Of a DNA stretch of 64,000 bases, positions 24,117 to 33,028 are shown one piece after another. The DNA is taken from assembly GCF_034421375.1 (NCBI RefSeq), contig NZ_CP139779.1:1116001-1180000 (forward strand), given 5' to 3'. The DNA is from Microbacterium invictum. Its GTDB lineage: Bacteria; Actinomycetota; Actinomycetes; Actinomycetales; Microbacteriaceae. Both the position numbers and the translations under genes were made by a program. Under the pieces are notes generated by a model, which saw only the letters and a list, made by a program, of their open reading frames with translations, did no database searches and was not told the DNA's origin. Within the stretch, counting starts at the first letter, position 1. Every line of letters begins with the position of its first letter.

Positions 24117-25829
24117 CTATCGGGGCGTCGTGACCGCGTTCGGGACGACGGTGCTGGCCTTGACGACGGTGCCGGCGTCGAGGCGCACGACGCGATCGAC
24201 CTCGCTTCGGGGGACGTCGGCGTGCGAGATGAGGATCACCGCCTGCTCGGGCCCGACGGCCGCCAGGAGGTCGCGGAGCAGCACGTCGGCCGCCGCCGCG
24301 TCGACGCCGGCGGTCGGCTCGTCGAGGATGAGGACGGGGAAGCCGCGCAGGAGCGCCCTCGCCAGCGAGAGACGCTGCGCCTGGCCGCCGGAGACCCAGG
24401 CGCCTCGCTCGCCCACCCGGGCGTCCAGTCCGCCGCGTCGGCGCACCCACTCGGCCAGCCCCACCCGCTCGAGCGTCCGCTCAAGCTGCGCATCGCTGGC
24501 CGTCGGACGGGCGAAGAGCAGGTTCTGGCGGATGTCATCGTCGAAGAGCATCGGATGCTGCTCGACGAGACCGACCGTCCGGCGGACGTCGTCGGCCGAA
24601 AGCGCGGTGACCGGAACGCCACCGATGGTGTAGTCGCCGTCGGCGTCGAGGAAGCGCACGAGCACGTGCGCCAGCGTCGTCTTGCCGGCGCCGCTCGCCC
24701 CCGAGACCAGCACCCGCTCGCCCGGGGCGACGTCGAGGTCGACGCCGGAGAGCGCCGGGGATGCCGCGCCCGGCCACCGCGCCGACACACCCCTCAGCGA
24801 GAGGCCGGCACCCAGGAGCGGACCCGTCCCGGTGGGAAGGACGGTGTCGGATCCGAGCTCAGCCGGGATCGTGTGGGGAACCGCCTCGGCCACGCGGGTG
24901 GCCGCCGCGTGCACACGGCGCCACGCGGCCGCCGCCAGCGGCACCACCGTGAAGACCTCGAAGACCGCCATCGGAACGAGGACGACGACCGCCAGACCCG
25001 GCCCCGTCAGCGTCGCCACGGCGGGGGCGCTCACGAGTACGGCGGCGACCGAGGCGAGGCCCGCCGCGACCGACACCACGGCGGTGGTGGCCGCCTGGGC
25101 ACCCGCGCGTCGGACGATGGCGCGACGGAGGGCACGGTCGGCGACGTCGATGCGGGTGCGGCTGGCCTCGGTCGCGCCGAAGGCGTGGAGGACATCGAGA
25201 GCCGAGAGATGATCCATCAGCGCCTCGGTGACCCGGGCGCGAAGCGGAGCGACGGCGCGCTCCGCCCGCGCTCCCGCCACCCAGCCCCACCCGGCGGCGG
25301 TGACGGCGGCGAGTGCGAGACAGACGAGGAGGGTGAGGGCGGCGGGCCACCACACCAGCCCGACCAGGACGACCGACAGCACCGCGACCAGCGCGGAGGA
25401 CGCCAGCGGCTGGATGACCCGGAGCGGAAGGTCCTGCAGTTCGTCGACGTCGTCGACGAGTGCACCGAGCACCGAGCCGCTCCGGGTGCGGCTGAGTCCG
25501 TCGGGCGCCAGGGGCACGAGCCGGCGGACGAGGCCGGTGCGGGTGCGGACGAGCTGGCCGAGGGCGGCGTCGTGCCCGAACACGCGCTCGAGGTAGCGGG
25601 CGGTGGCACGGGAGAGGGCGAAGAAGCGCACGCCGACGACGGCCAGGGAGAGGTACAGCACCGCGGGCTGCTCGGCGGCGCGCACGATGAGCCACGCGCT
25701 GACGGCCAGGAGAGCCACGGCCGACGCCTCCGCAGCGAGCCCGGTCAGGATCGTCGGCACCAGTCGCCGGGCCGGCGGCAGTGCGCTGCGCAGGATGTCC
25801 CGCACGGTCGAGGCATCACGCTGCGACAT
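24117..25829 (-). CDS. cydC: Thiol reductant ABC exporter subunit CydC
   Basis: 570 aa half-transporter that pairs with CydD to export cysteine and glutathione-type thiols, needed to assemble cytochrome bd. The membrane domain spans about 15-310. In the ATPase domain Walker A is VSGASGAGKTTLAHVL near residue 385, the signature WVSGGQAQRLSLARALL near residue 480, and Walker B FPVLILDEPTAGVD near residue 500. ATG 25829 overlaps the cydD stop by 14 bp; the five residues upstream from an ATG at 25844 are less likely. Last gene of cydABDC. Confidence 0.93.
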   Translation of the reverse strand: MSQRDASTVRDILRSALPPARRLVPTILTGLAAEASAVALLAVSAWLIVRAAEQPAVLYLSLAVVGVRFFALSRATARYLERVFGHDAALGQLVRTRTGLVRRLVPLAPDGLSRTRSGSVLGALVDDVDELQDLPLRVIQPLASSALVAVLSVVLVGLVWWPAALTLLVCLALAAVTAAGWGWVAGARAERAVAPLRARVTEALMDHLSALDVLHAFGATEASRTRIDVADRALRRAIVRRAGAQAATTAVVSVAAGLASVAAVLVSAPAVATLTGPGLAVVVLVPMAVFEVFTVVPLAAAAWRRVHAAATRVAEAVPHTIPAELGSDTVLPTGTGPLLGAGLSLRGVSARWPGAASPALSGVDLDVAPGERVLVSGASGAGKTTLAHVLVRFLDADGDYTIGGVPVTALSADDVRRTVGLVEQHPMLFDDDIRQNLLFARPTASDAQLERTLERVGLAEWVRRRGGLDARVGERGAWVSGGQAQRLSLARALLRGFPVLILDEPTAGVDAAAADVLLRDLLAAVGPEQAVILISHADVPRSEVDRVVRLDAGTVVKASTVVPNAVTTPR

Positions 25830-27486
25830 GGAGGGCCTCCGCACCGTTCATCGTCACGACACGGTCGGCGATGCTGCGCGCGCTGGCGCGATGGGAGATG
25901 AGCAGCACCGCGGCGCCCTCGTCGGCGAGCGAGCGGATCGAGCGCCACAGCCGCTCCTCGGTCTCGGGGTCGAGGGCGGCGCTCGGCTCGTCGAGGGCGA
26001 GAAGGCGGGCTCCGGGGCCCTCAGGGTCGCGGAGCAGGCGGTAGATCGCCCGCGCCACGGCGACCCGCTGGCCCTGACCCCCCGACAGGCCCGCTCCGCG
26101 CACACCGAGCACGGTGCCTGGAGACACGCCGTCGGCGCAGGCGAGGCGGAGCGCCTGCCGGACCAGCGCGTCATCGGAGGCGGGGTCGCCGAGGGCGACG
26201 TTCTCCGCCACGCTCCCCTGGAGGAGCCCGGCGTCCTGGCCCCCCCACGCCAGCCAGTCCGCGGGAGTGAGCTCCCCGACATCCCGCCCCCGCCAGGTCG
26301 CGGTGCCGTCGGCTTCGGCCACCCGGCGCAGGGCCGCGAACACACTGCTCTTCCCCGCGCCGCTCGGACCGGCGAGGAGCGTGACGGTGCCCGGCTCCAC
26401 GTCGAGGTCGACCGCCTCCAGATGCGCGTCGCCCCGCCGCACCCGGAGGTTCCGCAGGACGAGTCCGCGCCCCGGACGCGACTCCGCGGCATCCGGTCCG
26501 ACCGCCTCGTCACCCGCCGCCGCCCGGTCTGCGGCGGCGTCGAGGACGTCGAACACCTCCTCTGTCGCCGCGACGCCCTCGGCCGCCGCGTGGAACTGCA
26601 CGCCCACCTGCCGCAGCGGCAGGTACGCCTCGGGGGCGAGCAGGAGGACGAACAGGCCGATCGCGAGGGGCAGTGCCCCATCGAGGAGCCGGAACCCGAT
26701 CGAGACGGCGACGATCGCGACGGCGATGCTGGCGAGGAACTCCAGGGCGAAGCCCGACAGGAACGACACCCGCAGCACGGTCATGGTCTCGCGGCGGTAC
26801 CGACCGGTCGTCTCGCCGATCGCGTCGACGGCGCGCTCGTGGCGCTGATAGAGCCTCAGGGTGCCGAGGCCGCGCACCGTGTCGGCGAAGCGCGCGGCCA
26901 GTCGGCCGAGCGTCTCCCACTGCCGCCTCTGCACGCTGCGGGTCGCCAGACCGATCAGCACCATGAAGAGGGGGATGAGGGGGAGTGTCAGCGCGACGGT
27001 CAGCGCCGAGATCCAGTCCTGCCACCACATCACCGCGATGAGGATCGGTGTCGCCACGGCGGTGAGCACCAGCTGAGGCAGGTAGCGTCCGAAGTACGCC
27101 TCCATCGCCTCTAGGCCGCGGCCGGCGGTCACCGCCAGTCGGACGGTGTTCCGCTCGGCGAGCCACGCGGGTCCGAGCCGGTCGACGGCGGTGAGGACGG
27201 CCGTCCGCAGCTCCGACTGCGCACGGGCGGCCGCACGGGTCGCCGCGGCCTCCCGAGCCCACGCGAGCGCGGCACGCACGGCGACCACCACGACGAGGGC
27301 GGCGAGGACGGAGGCGAGCTCGGCCGCCGGCATCCCCTCGATCGCACCGACGATCGCCTGCGTGAGCAGCCAGGCGAAACCTACCACGACCAGGGTCTGA
27401 GCGAGGCCGATGACGACCAGGAGCGCGAAGAACGGGCGGGATGCTGCGGCGTAGCGCAGCAGCCGAGGGTCGACGGGACGGGCCAT
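25816..27486 (-). CDS. cydD: Thiol reductant ABC exporter subunit CydD
   Basis: 556 aa. Six-helix membrane domain (about 15-320), then an ATPase domain with Walker A LLAGPSGAGKSSVFAAL near residue 375, signature LSGGQGQRVAVARAIY near residue 465 and Walker B RLLALDEPSAALD near residue 490. It starts 10 bp after the cydB stop, so it belongs to the cytochrome bd operon. Being linked to cydAB makes CydD/CydC the right call among otherwise similar ABC exporters. Confidence 0.94.
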   Translation of the reverse strand: MARPVDPRLLRYAAASRPFFALLVVIGLAQTLVVVGFAWLLTQAIVGAIEGMPAAELASVLAALVVVVAVRAALAWAREAAATRAAARAQSELRTAVLTAVDRLGPAWLAERNTVRLAVTAGRGLEAMEAYFGRYLPQLVLTAVATPILIAVMWWQDWISALTVALTLPLIPLFMVLIGLATRSVQRRQWETLGRLAARFADTVRGLGTLRLYQRHERAVDAIGETTGRYRRETMTVLRVSFLSGFALEFLASIAVAIVAVSIGFRLLDGALPLAIGLFVLLLAPEAYLPLRQVGVQFHAAAEGVAATEEVFDVLDAAADRAAAGDEAVGPDAAESRPGRGLVLRNLRVRRGDAHLEAVDLDVEPGTVTLLAGPSGAGKSSVFAALRRVAEADGTATWRGRDVGELTPADWLAWGGQDAGLLQGSVAENVALGDPASDDALVRQALRLACADGVSPGTVLGVRGAGLSGGQGQRVAVARAIYRLLRDPEGPGARLLALDEPSAALDPETEERLWRSIRSLADEGAAVLLISHRASARSIADRVVTMNGAEALHVAA

Positions 27487-27496
27487 GACCGGGCCC

Positions 27497-28531
27497 TCAG
27501 TGGGCGGCCGCGGCGCCCGCGGTCTCGATGTGCCGCCGGGTGACGCGCGTGCGGAAGACCCAGTACGTCCAGCCCTGATACGCCAGGACCAGAGGCAGGA
27601 AGATCAGTGCCGCCCACGACATGATCGTGAGGGTGTAGTCGGTGCTCGAGGCGTTCTGGATCGTCAGGGTGAACGCGGGGTCGGTCGCCGAGGGCATCAC
27701 GTTCGGGAAGAGCGAGAACCACAGGGTCCCCACGGCTCCGGCGACCGCACCCACACCGAAGGCGAAGGCGCGCCCCTCGCGGTCGCGGGCGTTGGCGATG
27801 ATGCCGCCGAGGACGCAGACGGCGGCCGCCGCCGCGGCGATGAGGGCCGCGGGGAAGGCGGGCGCGCCCCCGGTCCAGGCATCGGCGAGGGTCCAGGCCA
27901 GGAAGACCCCGGCCACCCCGAGGGTCAGCACTCCGGCGCGGACGGCGAGGCGGCGGGCGCCGGCGTGCACCGGTCCATCGGTCTTCAGTGCGACGAAGGT
28001 GACCCCGTGGGTGAAGAAGAGCAGCAGGGTCGTCGCTCCGCCGAGGAGCGCGTAGGGGTTCAGCAGGTCGAGCAGGGTTCCGGTGAACTCGAAGTCCTGG
28101 TCGATCGGCACGCCGCGGACGATGTTCGCCACCGCGACACCCCAGAGGAATGCCGGGACCGCCGAGCCGACGACGATCATGAGGTCGAAGTGCCGCTTCC
28201 ACCGGAGGTCGTCGCGCTGGTGGCGGTACTCGAACGACACCCCGCGCAGGATGAGGGCCAGGAGGATCAGCAGCAGCGGCAGGTAGAAGCCGCTGAACAG
28301 GGTCGCGTACCACTCGGGGAAGGCGGCGAACAGGCACGCGCCGGCGACGATCACCCAGGTCTCGTTGAGGTCCCACACCGGTCCGATGGTGTTGATGATC
28401 TGGCGACGCGAGGTCTCGTCGCGGCCGAGGAACGGCAGCGACATCCCGACGCCGAAATCGAAACCGTCCAGGACGAAGTAGCCGAGGAAGAGGAACCCGA
28501 CGATCCAGAACCACAGGGAGGGGAGATCCAT
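27497..28531 (-). CDS. cydB: Cytochrome bd ubiquinol oxidase subunit II CydB
   Basis: 344 aa, with about eight to nine membrane helices. The N-terminus LPSLWFWIVGFLFLGYFVLD followed by FDFGVGM is diagnostic of CydB. TIGPVWDLNETWVIVAG near residue 50 and the C-terminal YQGWTYWVFRTRV also fit. With CydA it forms the high-affinity terminal oxidase used at low oxygen or under nitrosative and sulfide stress. 14 bp after cydA, 10 bp before cydD. Confidence 0.96.
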   Translation of the reverse strand: MDLPSLWFWIVGFLFLGYFVLDGFDFGVGMSLPFLGRDETSRRQIINTIGPVWDLNETWVIVAGACLFAAFPEWYATLFSGFYLPLLLILLALILRGVSFEYRHQRDDLRWKRHFDLMIVVGSAVPAFLWGVAVANIVRGVPIDQDFEFTGTLLDLLNPYALLGGATTLLLFFTHGVTFVALKTDGPVHAGARRLAVRAGVLTLGVAGVFLAWTLADAWTGGAPAFPAALIAAAAAAVCVLGGIIANARDREGRAFAFGVGAVAGAVGTLWFSLFPNVMPSATDPAFTLTIQNASSTDYTLTIMSWAALIFLPLVLAYQGWTYWVFRTRVTRRHIETAGAAAAH

Positions 28532-28545
28532 GATGCGCCTTTCGC

Positions 28546-29964
28546 CTAGTAGACCGTCGTCCGCGTCGCCCGTTCGGCGTGCTCGTCGTCAGCGCCGGGC
28601 GTGCCCGCGTCTGGCCCGTTCTGGGCGGCGCGGAGGATGAGGCCGAACTCCACGACGGCGAGGGTGGCGTAGATGAGCGTGAAGGCGATGAGGGAGATCA
28701 GCACCGTCCAGCCCGGGACGTTCGGCGAGACGCCGTCCTCGGTGAGCATGAGCCCGAACACGATCCACGGCTGGCGGCCCATCTCGGTGAACACCCATCC
28801 GACGAGGCTGCCGAGGAGGGGGAGGGGCGCCGACCAGATCGCGACCTTCCACATCCACGTCGACACCGGCCCGGTGGCCTTCTTGCGGGTGACCCACAGT
28901 CCCGCGACGGCGATGAGGGCTGCGAGGCCGCCGAGGGCCATCATCCAACGGAACGACCAGTACGTCACCCACACGATCGGGCGGTAGTCGACGCCGGCGC
29001 CGAACTGCTCGGTGTACAGCGCCTGCAGGTCGTTCAGGCCCTCGACGCATCCGTCGAGACTGTGGGTGGACAGCAGCGACAGCAGGTACGGGACGCGCAG
29101 CGACCAGATCTCCTCCGTGCCGTCGGGGGTGCCGATGGAGAAGAGCGAGAACGAGGCGTCGGCGCCGCAGGCTGAGTCCCACATCGCCTCGGCGGCGGCC
29201 ATCTTCATCGGCTGGGTCGCCACCATGACCAGGCTCAGCTGGTCGCCGCTGACGGCCACACCGACGAACGAGGCGATGACGAACCACAGACCGAAGCGCA
29301 GCGACGACCGCATCGTGTCGAGGTGCTGCCCCCGCGAGAGGTGCCACGCCGAGACCGCGACGACGACCGTGCCGGCGAACATCCACGCGGCGAAGATCGT
29401 GTGCGGGAAGGCGGCGAGGACGACGGGGTTGGTCAGCACGGCTCCGATGTCGATCAGCTCGGCGCGGCCGCCGTCGGTGGCGAGCTGGTAGCCGACGGGG
29501 TTCTGCATGAAGGCGTTGGCGGCGAGGATGAAGTACGCCGACAGGGTCGATCCGAGAACGACCATCCAGATCGAGGCGAGGTGCAGCAGACGCGGCAGTC
29601 GGTCCCAGCCGAAGATCCACAGGCCGACGAAGGTCGCTTCGAAGAAGAAGGCCATCAGGCCCTCGAAGGCGAGCGGGGCGCCGAAGACGTCGCCGACGAA
29701 GCGGGAGTAGGCCGACCAGTTCATTCCGAACTGGAACTCCTGCACGATCCCTGTCACGACGCCCATCGCGAAGTTGATGAGGAAGATCTTCCCGAATAGG
29801 CGGGTCAGGTGCAGCCACTTCACGTTCCCGGTGCGGTGCCAGACCGTCTGGAAGATCGCCACCACGAGCACGAGCCCGAGGGTGAGCGGCACGAAGAGGT
29901 AGTGGTAAAGGGTGGTGAGCCCGAATTGCCACCGCGCCAGCAGCAGCGGGTCGAGGAGGTCCAC
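28546..29964 (-). CDS. cydA: Cytochrome bd ubiquinol oxidase subunit I CydA
   Basis: 472 aa. Haem ligand His is in FGLTTLYHYLFVPLTLGL (His21). The quinol loop is short: GRQPWIVFGLMLTEDGVSP near residue 390 follows without the long insertion of E. coli CydA, as in most actinobacteria. Also seen are GIVQEFQFGMNW near residue 65 and the proton-channel region FEGLMAFFFEATFVGLWIFG. GTG 29964 is preceded by GGAGAG at a good distance on the minus strand, so the 5' end is clear. Divergent from sdaA across a 135-bp gap with three palindromes. Confidence 0.96.
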   Translation of the reverse strand: MDLLDPLLLARWQFGLTTLYHYLFVPLTLGLVLVVAIFQTVWHRTGNVKWLHLTRLFGKIFLINFAMGVVTGIVQEFQFGMNWSAYSRFVGDVFGAPLAFEGLMAFFFEATFVGLWIFGWDRLPRLLHLASIWMVVLGSTLSAYFILAANAFMQNPVGYQLATDGGRAELIDIGAVLTNPVVLAAFPHTIFAAWMFAGTVVVAVSAWHLSRGQHLDTMRSSLRFGLWFVIASFVGVAVSGDQLSLVMVATQPMKMAAAEAMWDSACGADASFSLFSIGTPDGTEEIWSLRVPYLLSLLSTHSLDGCVEGLNDLQALYTEQFGAGVDYRPIVWVTYWSFRWMMALGGLAALIAVAGLWVTRKKATGPVSTWMWKVAIWSAPLPLLGSLVGWVFTEMGRQPWIVFGLMLTEDGVSPNVPGWTVLISLIAFTLIYATLAVVEFGLILRAAQNGPDAGTPGADDEHAERATRTTVY

Positions 29965-30011
29965 GTCAGCTCTCCGATCTGCGATCACGGCCTTCGAGAC
30001 CGAGCGTACGC

Positions 30012-30026
30012 TGTGGTCTGACCACA
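30012..30026. promoter_or_regulatory. 15-bp palindrome, FadR/GntR-type operator
   Basis: TGTGGTC-T-GACCACA is a perfect inverted repeat and fits the TNGTNNNACNA consensus of FadR-subfamily GntR regulators (for example the lactate regulator LldR). It lies about 48 bp upstream of the cydA start and 74 bp upstream of sdaA. It could serve either gene; no GntR gene is in the window. Confidence 0.6.
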
Positions 30027-30037
30027 CACCGGAGGGG

Positions 30038-30075
30038 TGTCTCGACGTCGAGCGGATGTGTCTCGACGTCGAGCG
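30038..30075. promoter_or_regulatory. Two direct 17-bp copies of a 12-bp palindrome, 21 bp apart
   Basis: TGTCTCGACGTCGAGCG occurs at 30038-30054 and 30059-30075. Each contains the perfect palindrome CTCGACGTCGAG. The 21-bp spacing places both on one face of the helix, as expected for cooperative binding of two dimers. The second copy ends 12 bp before the sdaA -10 box, around the -35 position. Confidence 0.65.
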
Positions 30076-30087
30076 AGAGGCGCGGCG

Positions 30088-30093
30088 TACGGT
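30088..30093 (+). promoter_or_regulatory. -10 box TACGGT, leaderless start of sdaA
   Basis: TACGGT followed by six bases and GTG 30100. No SD motif is visible. Confidence 0.5.
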
Positions 30094-30099
30094 AGACGG

Positions 30100-31596
30100 G
30101 TGAACGCCTACATCTCGGCGTTCGAGCTGTTCTCCATCGGTGTAGGACCCTCGAGCTCCCACACGGTCGGCCCCATGCGGGCAGCCGCGGACTTCGCTCG
30201 ACGGCTGCGCGACGGCGGAACGCTCGATCGCGTCATCCGCATCTCCTGCACGCTGTTCGGCTCGCTCGGGGCCACCGGGCTCGGTCACGGGACACCCGAC
30301 GCCGTGGTCGCGGGGTTGCGGGGCTTCGATCCCGAGACGGTGGATCCGGATGCCGTGCGGGCGGCGTGGGCGCAGTGGCCCGCCGGTGCGCTGCTCGAGG
30401 TGGCGGGGACGCACCCGATCGCGTTCTCGAAGGACGACGTCGTCTTCGCTCCGCGGACGCGGCTGCCGGGGCATCCCAATGCCCTCACGCTCGAGGCGTG
30501 GGATGCACAGGGGGCATCGGTGCTCTCCGAGACCTACCTCTCGGTCGGGGGCGGGTTCATCCGCCGGGAAGGGGCCGACGAGGAGGTCGCGGCGGTGGCG
30601 TTCCCCCTCGCGTACGCGAGCGCGGCGGAACTCATCGCGCTCTGCGACGAGCACGGCATCACGATCGCCGAGCTCGCGCGGCGCAACGAGGAGGCGCTGC
30701 GCTCGCCGGACGAGATCGCCGCGGGACTGGATGCCATCTGGGACGCCATGGCGGGGAGCGTGGCGGCGGGACTTCACACCGAAGGCGTCCTTCCCGGGAT
30801 GCTGCGGGTCACGCGCCGCGCGGCGCTGATCCGGGTGCAGCTCGAGGAGGCCGAATCATCGGGGCACCGGGAGCTCCCCGGGGAGTGGCTCGGCGCGTTC
30901 GCGCTCGCCGTGAACGAGGAGAACGCCGCCGGCGGCCGGGTCGTCACCGCGCCGACCAACGGTGCCGCAGGGATCCTCCCGGCCGTGGCGATGTACTGGT
31001 GGCGCTTCCTGTCGGACTCGGGGCTCGGCGTGGGGAACGCCGTCACGCCGTGGGGAGAGCTCGTGGGAAGTGCGCTGCTCGGGTTCGGGTCGGGTCGTCC
31101 CGCGGGCGGGCCGGGCGAGGGCGATGACCCGGTCTTCGTCGCCGAGGCCAACAGGCGGCGCGGGATCCGCCGCTTCCTCCTCACCGCGACGGCGCTCGGG
31201 TCGCTGTTCAAGGCCAACGCGTCGATCTCGGGGGCCGAGGGCGGATGCCAGGCCGAGGTCGGATCTGCGTGCGCGATGGCCGCGGGAGGGCTGACGGCGG
31301 TGATGGGCGGCACGACACGGCAGATCGAGAACGCCGCCGAGATCGCCATGGAGCATCACCTGGGCCTCACCTGCGACCCGGTGGGCGGGCTCGTGCAGAT
31401 CCCGTGCATCGAGCGGAACGCGATCGCGGCGTCGACCGCGGTGACGGCGGCCCGGCTGGCGCTCCGCGGCGACGGCTCGCACTTCGTCTCGCTCGACGCC
31501 GTGGTCGAGACGATGCGTCAGACGGGCATCGACATGTCGCACAAGTACAAGGAGACGAGCGAGGGCGGCCTCGCGGTCAACGTCATCGAGTGCTGA
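30100..31596 (+). CDS. sdaA: L-serine ammonia-lyase (iron-sulfur, single chain)
   Basis: 498 aa. It deaminates L-serine to pyruvate and ammonia in the cytosol. The beta-like domain starts with ELFSIGVGPSSSHTVGPM (residues 9-26). The catalytic alpha-like half contains EGGCQAEVGSACAMAAGG near residue 383 and LTCDPVGGLVQIPCIERNA near residue 425, which supply the Cys ligands of the oxygen-sensitive [4Fe-4S] cluster. The C-terminus MSHKYKETSEGGLAVNV is typical. Its cluster is air-labile, which makes the shared regulatory region with cytochrome bd oxidase notable. Confidence 0.95.
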   Translation: MNAYISAFELFSIGVGPSSSHTVGPMRAAADFARRLRDGGTLDRVIRISCTLFGSLGATGLGHGTPDAVVAGLRGFDPETVDPDAVRAAWAQWPAGALLEVAGTHPIAFSKDDVVFAPRTRLPGHPNALTLEAWDAQGASVLSETYLSVGGGFIRREGADEEVAAVAFPLAYASAAELIALCDEHGITIAELARRNEEALRSPDEIAAGLDAIWDAMAGSVAAGLHTEGVLPGMLRVTRRAALIRVQLEEAESSGHRELPGEWLGAFALAVNEENAAGGRVVTAPTNGAAGILPAVAMYWWRFLSDSGLGVGNAVTPWGELVGSALLGFGSGRPAGGPGEGDDPVFVAEANRRRGIRRFLLTATALGSLFKANASISGAEGGCQAEVGSACAMAAGGLTAVMGGTTRQIENAAEIAMEHHLGLTCDPVGGLVQIPCIERNAIAASTAVTAARLALRGDGSHFVSLDAVVETMRQTGIDMSHKYKETSEGGLAVNVIEC

Positions 31597-31635
31597 GCGC
31601 GCGGCGCTGCGGCGCTGGCGCGCGCCGCGCGCCGC

Positions 31636-31945
31636 AGGTGGCCCAATTCGGCCCCCTCGATCCCGGTGGCCCAAGTGGGCCACCTGTGGGTGCAAAAGCA
31701 ACCCATCCGGTCACCTCGATCGGCCGGCTGCAGACGACGCAGGAAGGAGGTGGCACGCGTTGTCGCTTCCGACGGTCGATGAACGACGAACTCTGCCACC
31801 TCAGCCGGAACCGCCGCATCGGTGTGGCGGAAGTTGTCGTGGCGCGAGCCCCCGAACCACCACATGCGCCACCTCGATGTCGACCGGCAGTTCGGAGTGG
31901 CGTGAATGATCGTCAGCAGCGCCGCTCGGAGACAAAACCTGTCAC
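31636..31945. repeat. Array of alternating GTGGC / GCCAC motifs in non-coding DNA
   Basis: In the 349-bp gap 31597-31945, where I find no gene, forward motifs GTGGC lie at 31638, 31666, 31750, 31824, 31839 and 31897. Reverse motifs GCCAC or GTCAC lie at 31679, 31710, 31795, 31868 and 31941. Most are extended to AGGTGGC or GCCACCT. Forward and reverse copies pair into at least four potential stem-loops with interiors that share no sequence. The last motif touches the stop codon of the DUF559-like gene. The stretch is not like a CRISPR or a known insertion sequence. Confidence 0.7.
31665..31684. terminator. Strong inverted repeat downstream of sdaA
   Basis: GGTGGCCCA-AG-TGGGCCACC, nine-base arms, 69 bp past the sdaA stop. 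It is part of the GTGGC/GCCAC array. Without a T-run it is an uncertain terminator, but the position fits the end of sdaA and of the opposing gene. Confidence 0.4.
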
Positions 31946-32905
31946 CTAGCGGCCGGGTCGCCACCCGTGTCGAACCAGCGCATCCCGTACCATCGCGACC
32001 CCGCGCCGGGAGGCGCGGATGTGCGGCGAGGTGAGGCGCACGACATCCCACCCGAGGGCTGCGTAGGCGTTGTACTTCTCGATGTCGCGGATCCACTGTC
32101 GACGGTCCGTCCGGTGATGATCGCCCTCGATCTCCACGAGCGTGCGGTAGTCGCGATACGCGACCTCGGTGATCCCGATGAGCCGACCCTGCGGATCGCG
32201 GATCTCGACGTCGAGCTCCGGCTCCGGCAGCCCTTCCGCCGCCGCGTCGAGCCGGTACTCCGTCTCCAACGGTGAGGCGCTCCCCACCCTCACCAGCTCG
32301 ACGGCCGCGCGAAGCCGTGAGATGCCGGGCCGCTGGCCGGCGGCGATCACGCGGCGCAGCTGCTCCGGCGTCGCCTGTCGCAACTCCGGAGCCGGAGCCC
32401 CGTGGGCCGTGCGAGGCACCCTCACGAACCAGTCACCGAGGACGAGTTCCCGCACCGACATCTCGCTACCCAGCATCGCCCAGCTCGAGGCGGGGGATGC
32501 CACGGGCAGGCCGGAATGCTCCATCACCGAGACCAGGTGCGCGGACACCTTCACGCCGACGACACCACGCCTGCGGGGCGCGCGGGCGGGGGATCGGACG
32601 CCGACAGTGATGTCGTCGCCGTGCTGGATAGGTGCGTCGAAGAGCACGGCGGCGGTGCGTCCGGCGAAAAAGCGATCTCGTCCCAGAAGAGGGACGAACC
32701 CTCGGACGGCTCTGAGCACCCGGTGACGCTCGACACTCCTAGGATCGGTGTCCGTCGCGACGTCGTCGTCGCGCATCATCCGGACCCCGTGGAATACCGG
32801 CTCCAGCCGTTTCGTGCGAAGTCTTCCGCGCGTCATGCCCGCCGAGAGGGCGTCGCCGCAGGTGAAGGCGTCGCCGAGTTCGTGGGTCAATCCCCATGCA
32901 TCCAT
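31946..32905 (-). CDS. AbiEi-like N-terminus with DUF559 (PD-(D/E)XK-like) C-terminus
   Basis: About 319 aa. Residues 1-50 (LTHELGDAFTCGDALSAGMT) resemble the winged-helix start of AbiEi-type antitoxin proteins. Residues 220-319 match the DUF559/Vsr-like fold, with LETEYRLDAAA, ITEVAYRDYRTLVEIEGDHH and AALGWDVVRLTSPHI. The acidic residues in VEIEGDHHR would hold the metal if it is a nuclease. No toxin gene is adjacent, so a toxin-antitoxin role is unsupported. Such orphan proteins are frequent in Microbacteriaceae. The start is uncertain: ATG 32905 is used, and 32980 is also possible; neither has an SD or -10 box. Confidence 0.75.
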   Translation of the reverse strand: MDAWGLTHELGDAFTCGDALSAGMTRGRLRTKRLEPVFHGVRMMRDDDVATDTDPRSVERHRVLRAVRGFVPLLGRDRFFAGRTAAVLFDAPIQHGDDITVGVRSPARAPRRRGVVGVKVSAHLVSVMEHSGLPVASPASSWAMLGSEMSVRELVLGDWFVRVPRTAHGAPAPELRQATPEQLRRVIAAGQRPGISRLRAAVELVRVGSASPLETEYRLDAAAEGLPEPELDVEIRDPQGRLIGITEVAYRDYRTLVEIEGDHHRTDRRQWIRDIEKYNAYAALGWDVVRLTSPHIRASRRGVAMVRDALVRHGWRPGR

Positions 32906-33016
32906 GCCACGACCGTGCCCGACGCCCGGGTTCGCCGAGAGCCGGCGGAGGCGACCGGTGGACAACACCCGGCACTCCATCCCTGGGGAGGAAGCGACAC
33001 CCGACCTGTGCGGGAC

Positions 33017-33022
33017 TACGCT
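33017..33022 (+). promoter_or_regulatory. -10 box TACGCT upstream of moaA
   Basis: TACGCT with six bases to an ATG at 33029, which opens a tiny frame rather than moaA itself. Transcription would start 28 bp before the moaA ATG. Confidence 0.5.
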
Positions 33023-33028
33023 CGAAGG

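Noticed and set aside
31597..31948. CRISPR array
   Set aside because: Motifs are only 5-8 bases, alternate in orientation and have irregular spacing; no cas genes in the window.
31946..32905. AbiE-type toxin-antitoxin system
   Set aside because: Only an AbiEi-like N-terminal segment is present, fused to a DUF559 domain; no nucleotidyltransferase toxin gene adjoins it.
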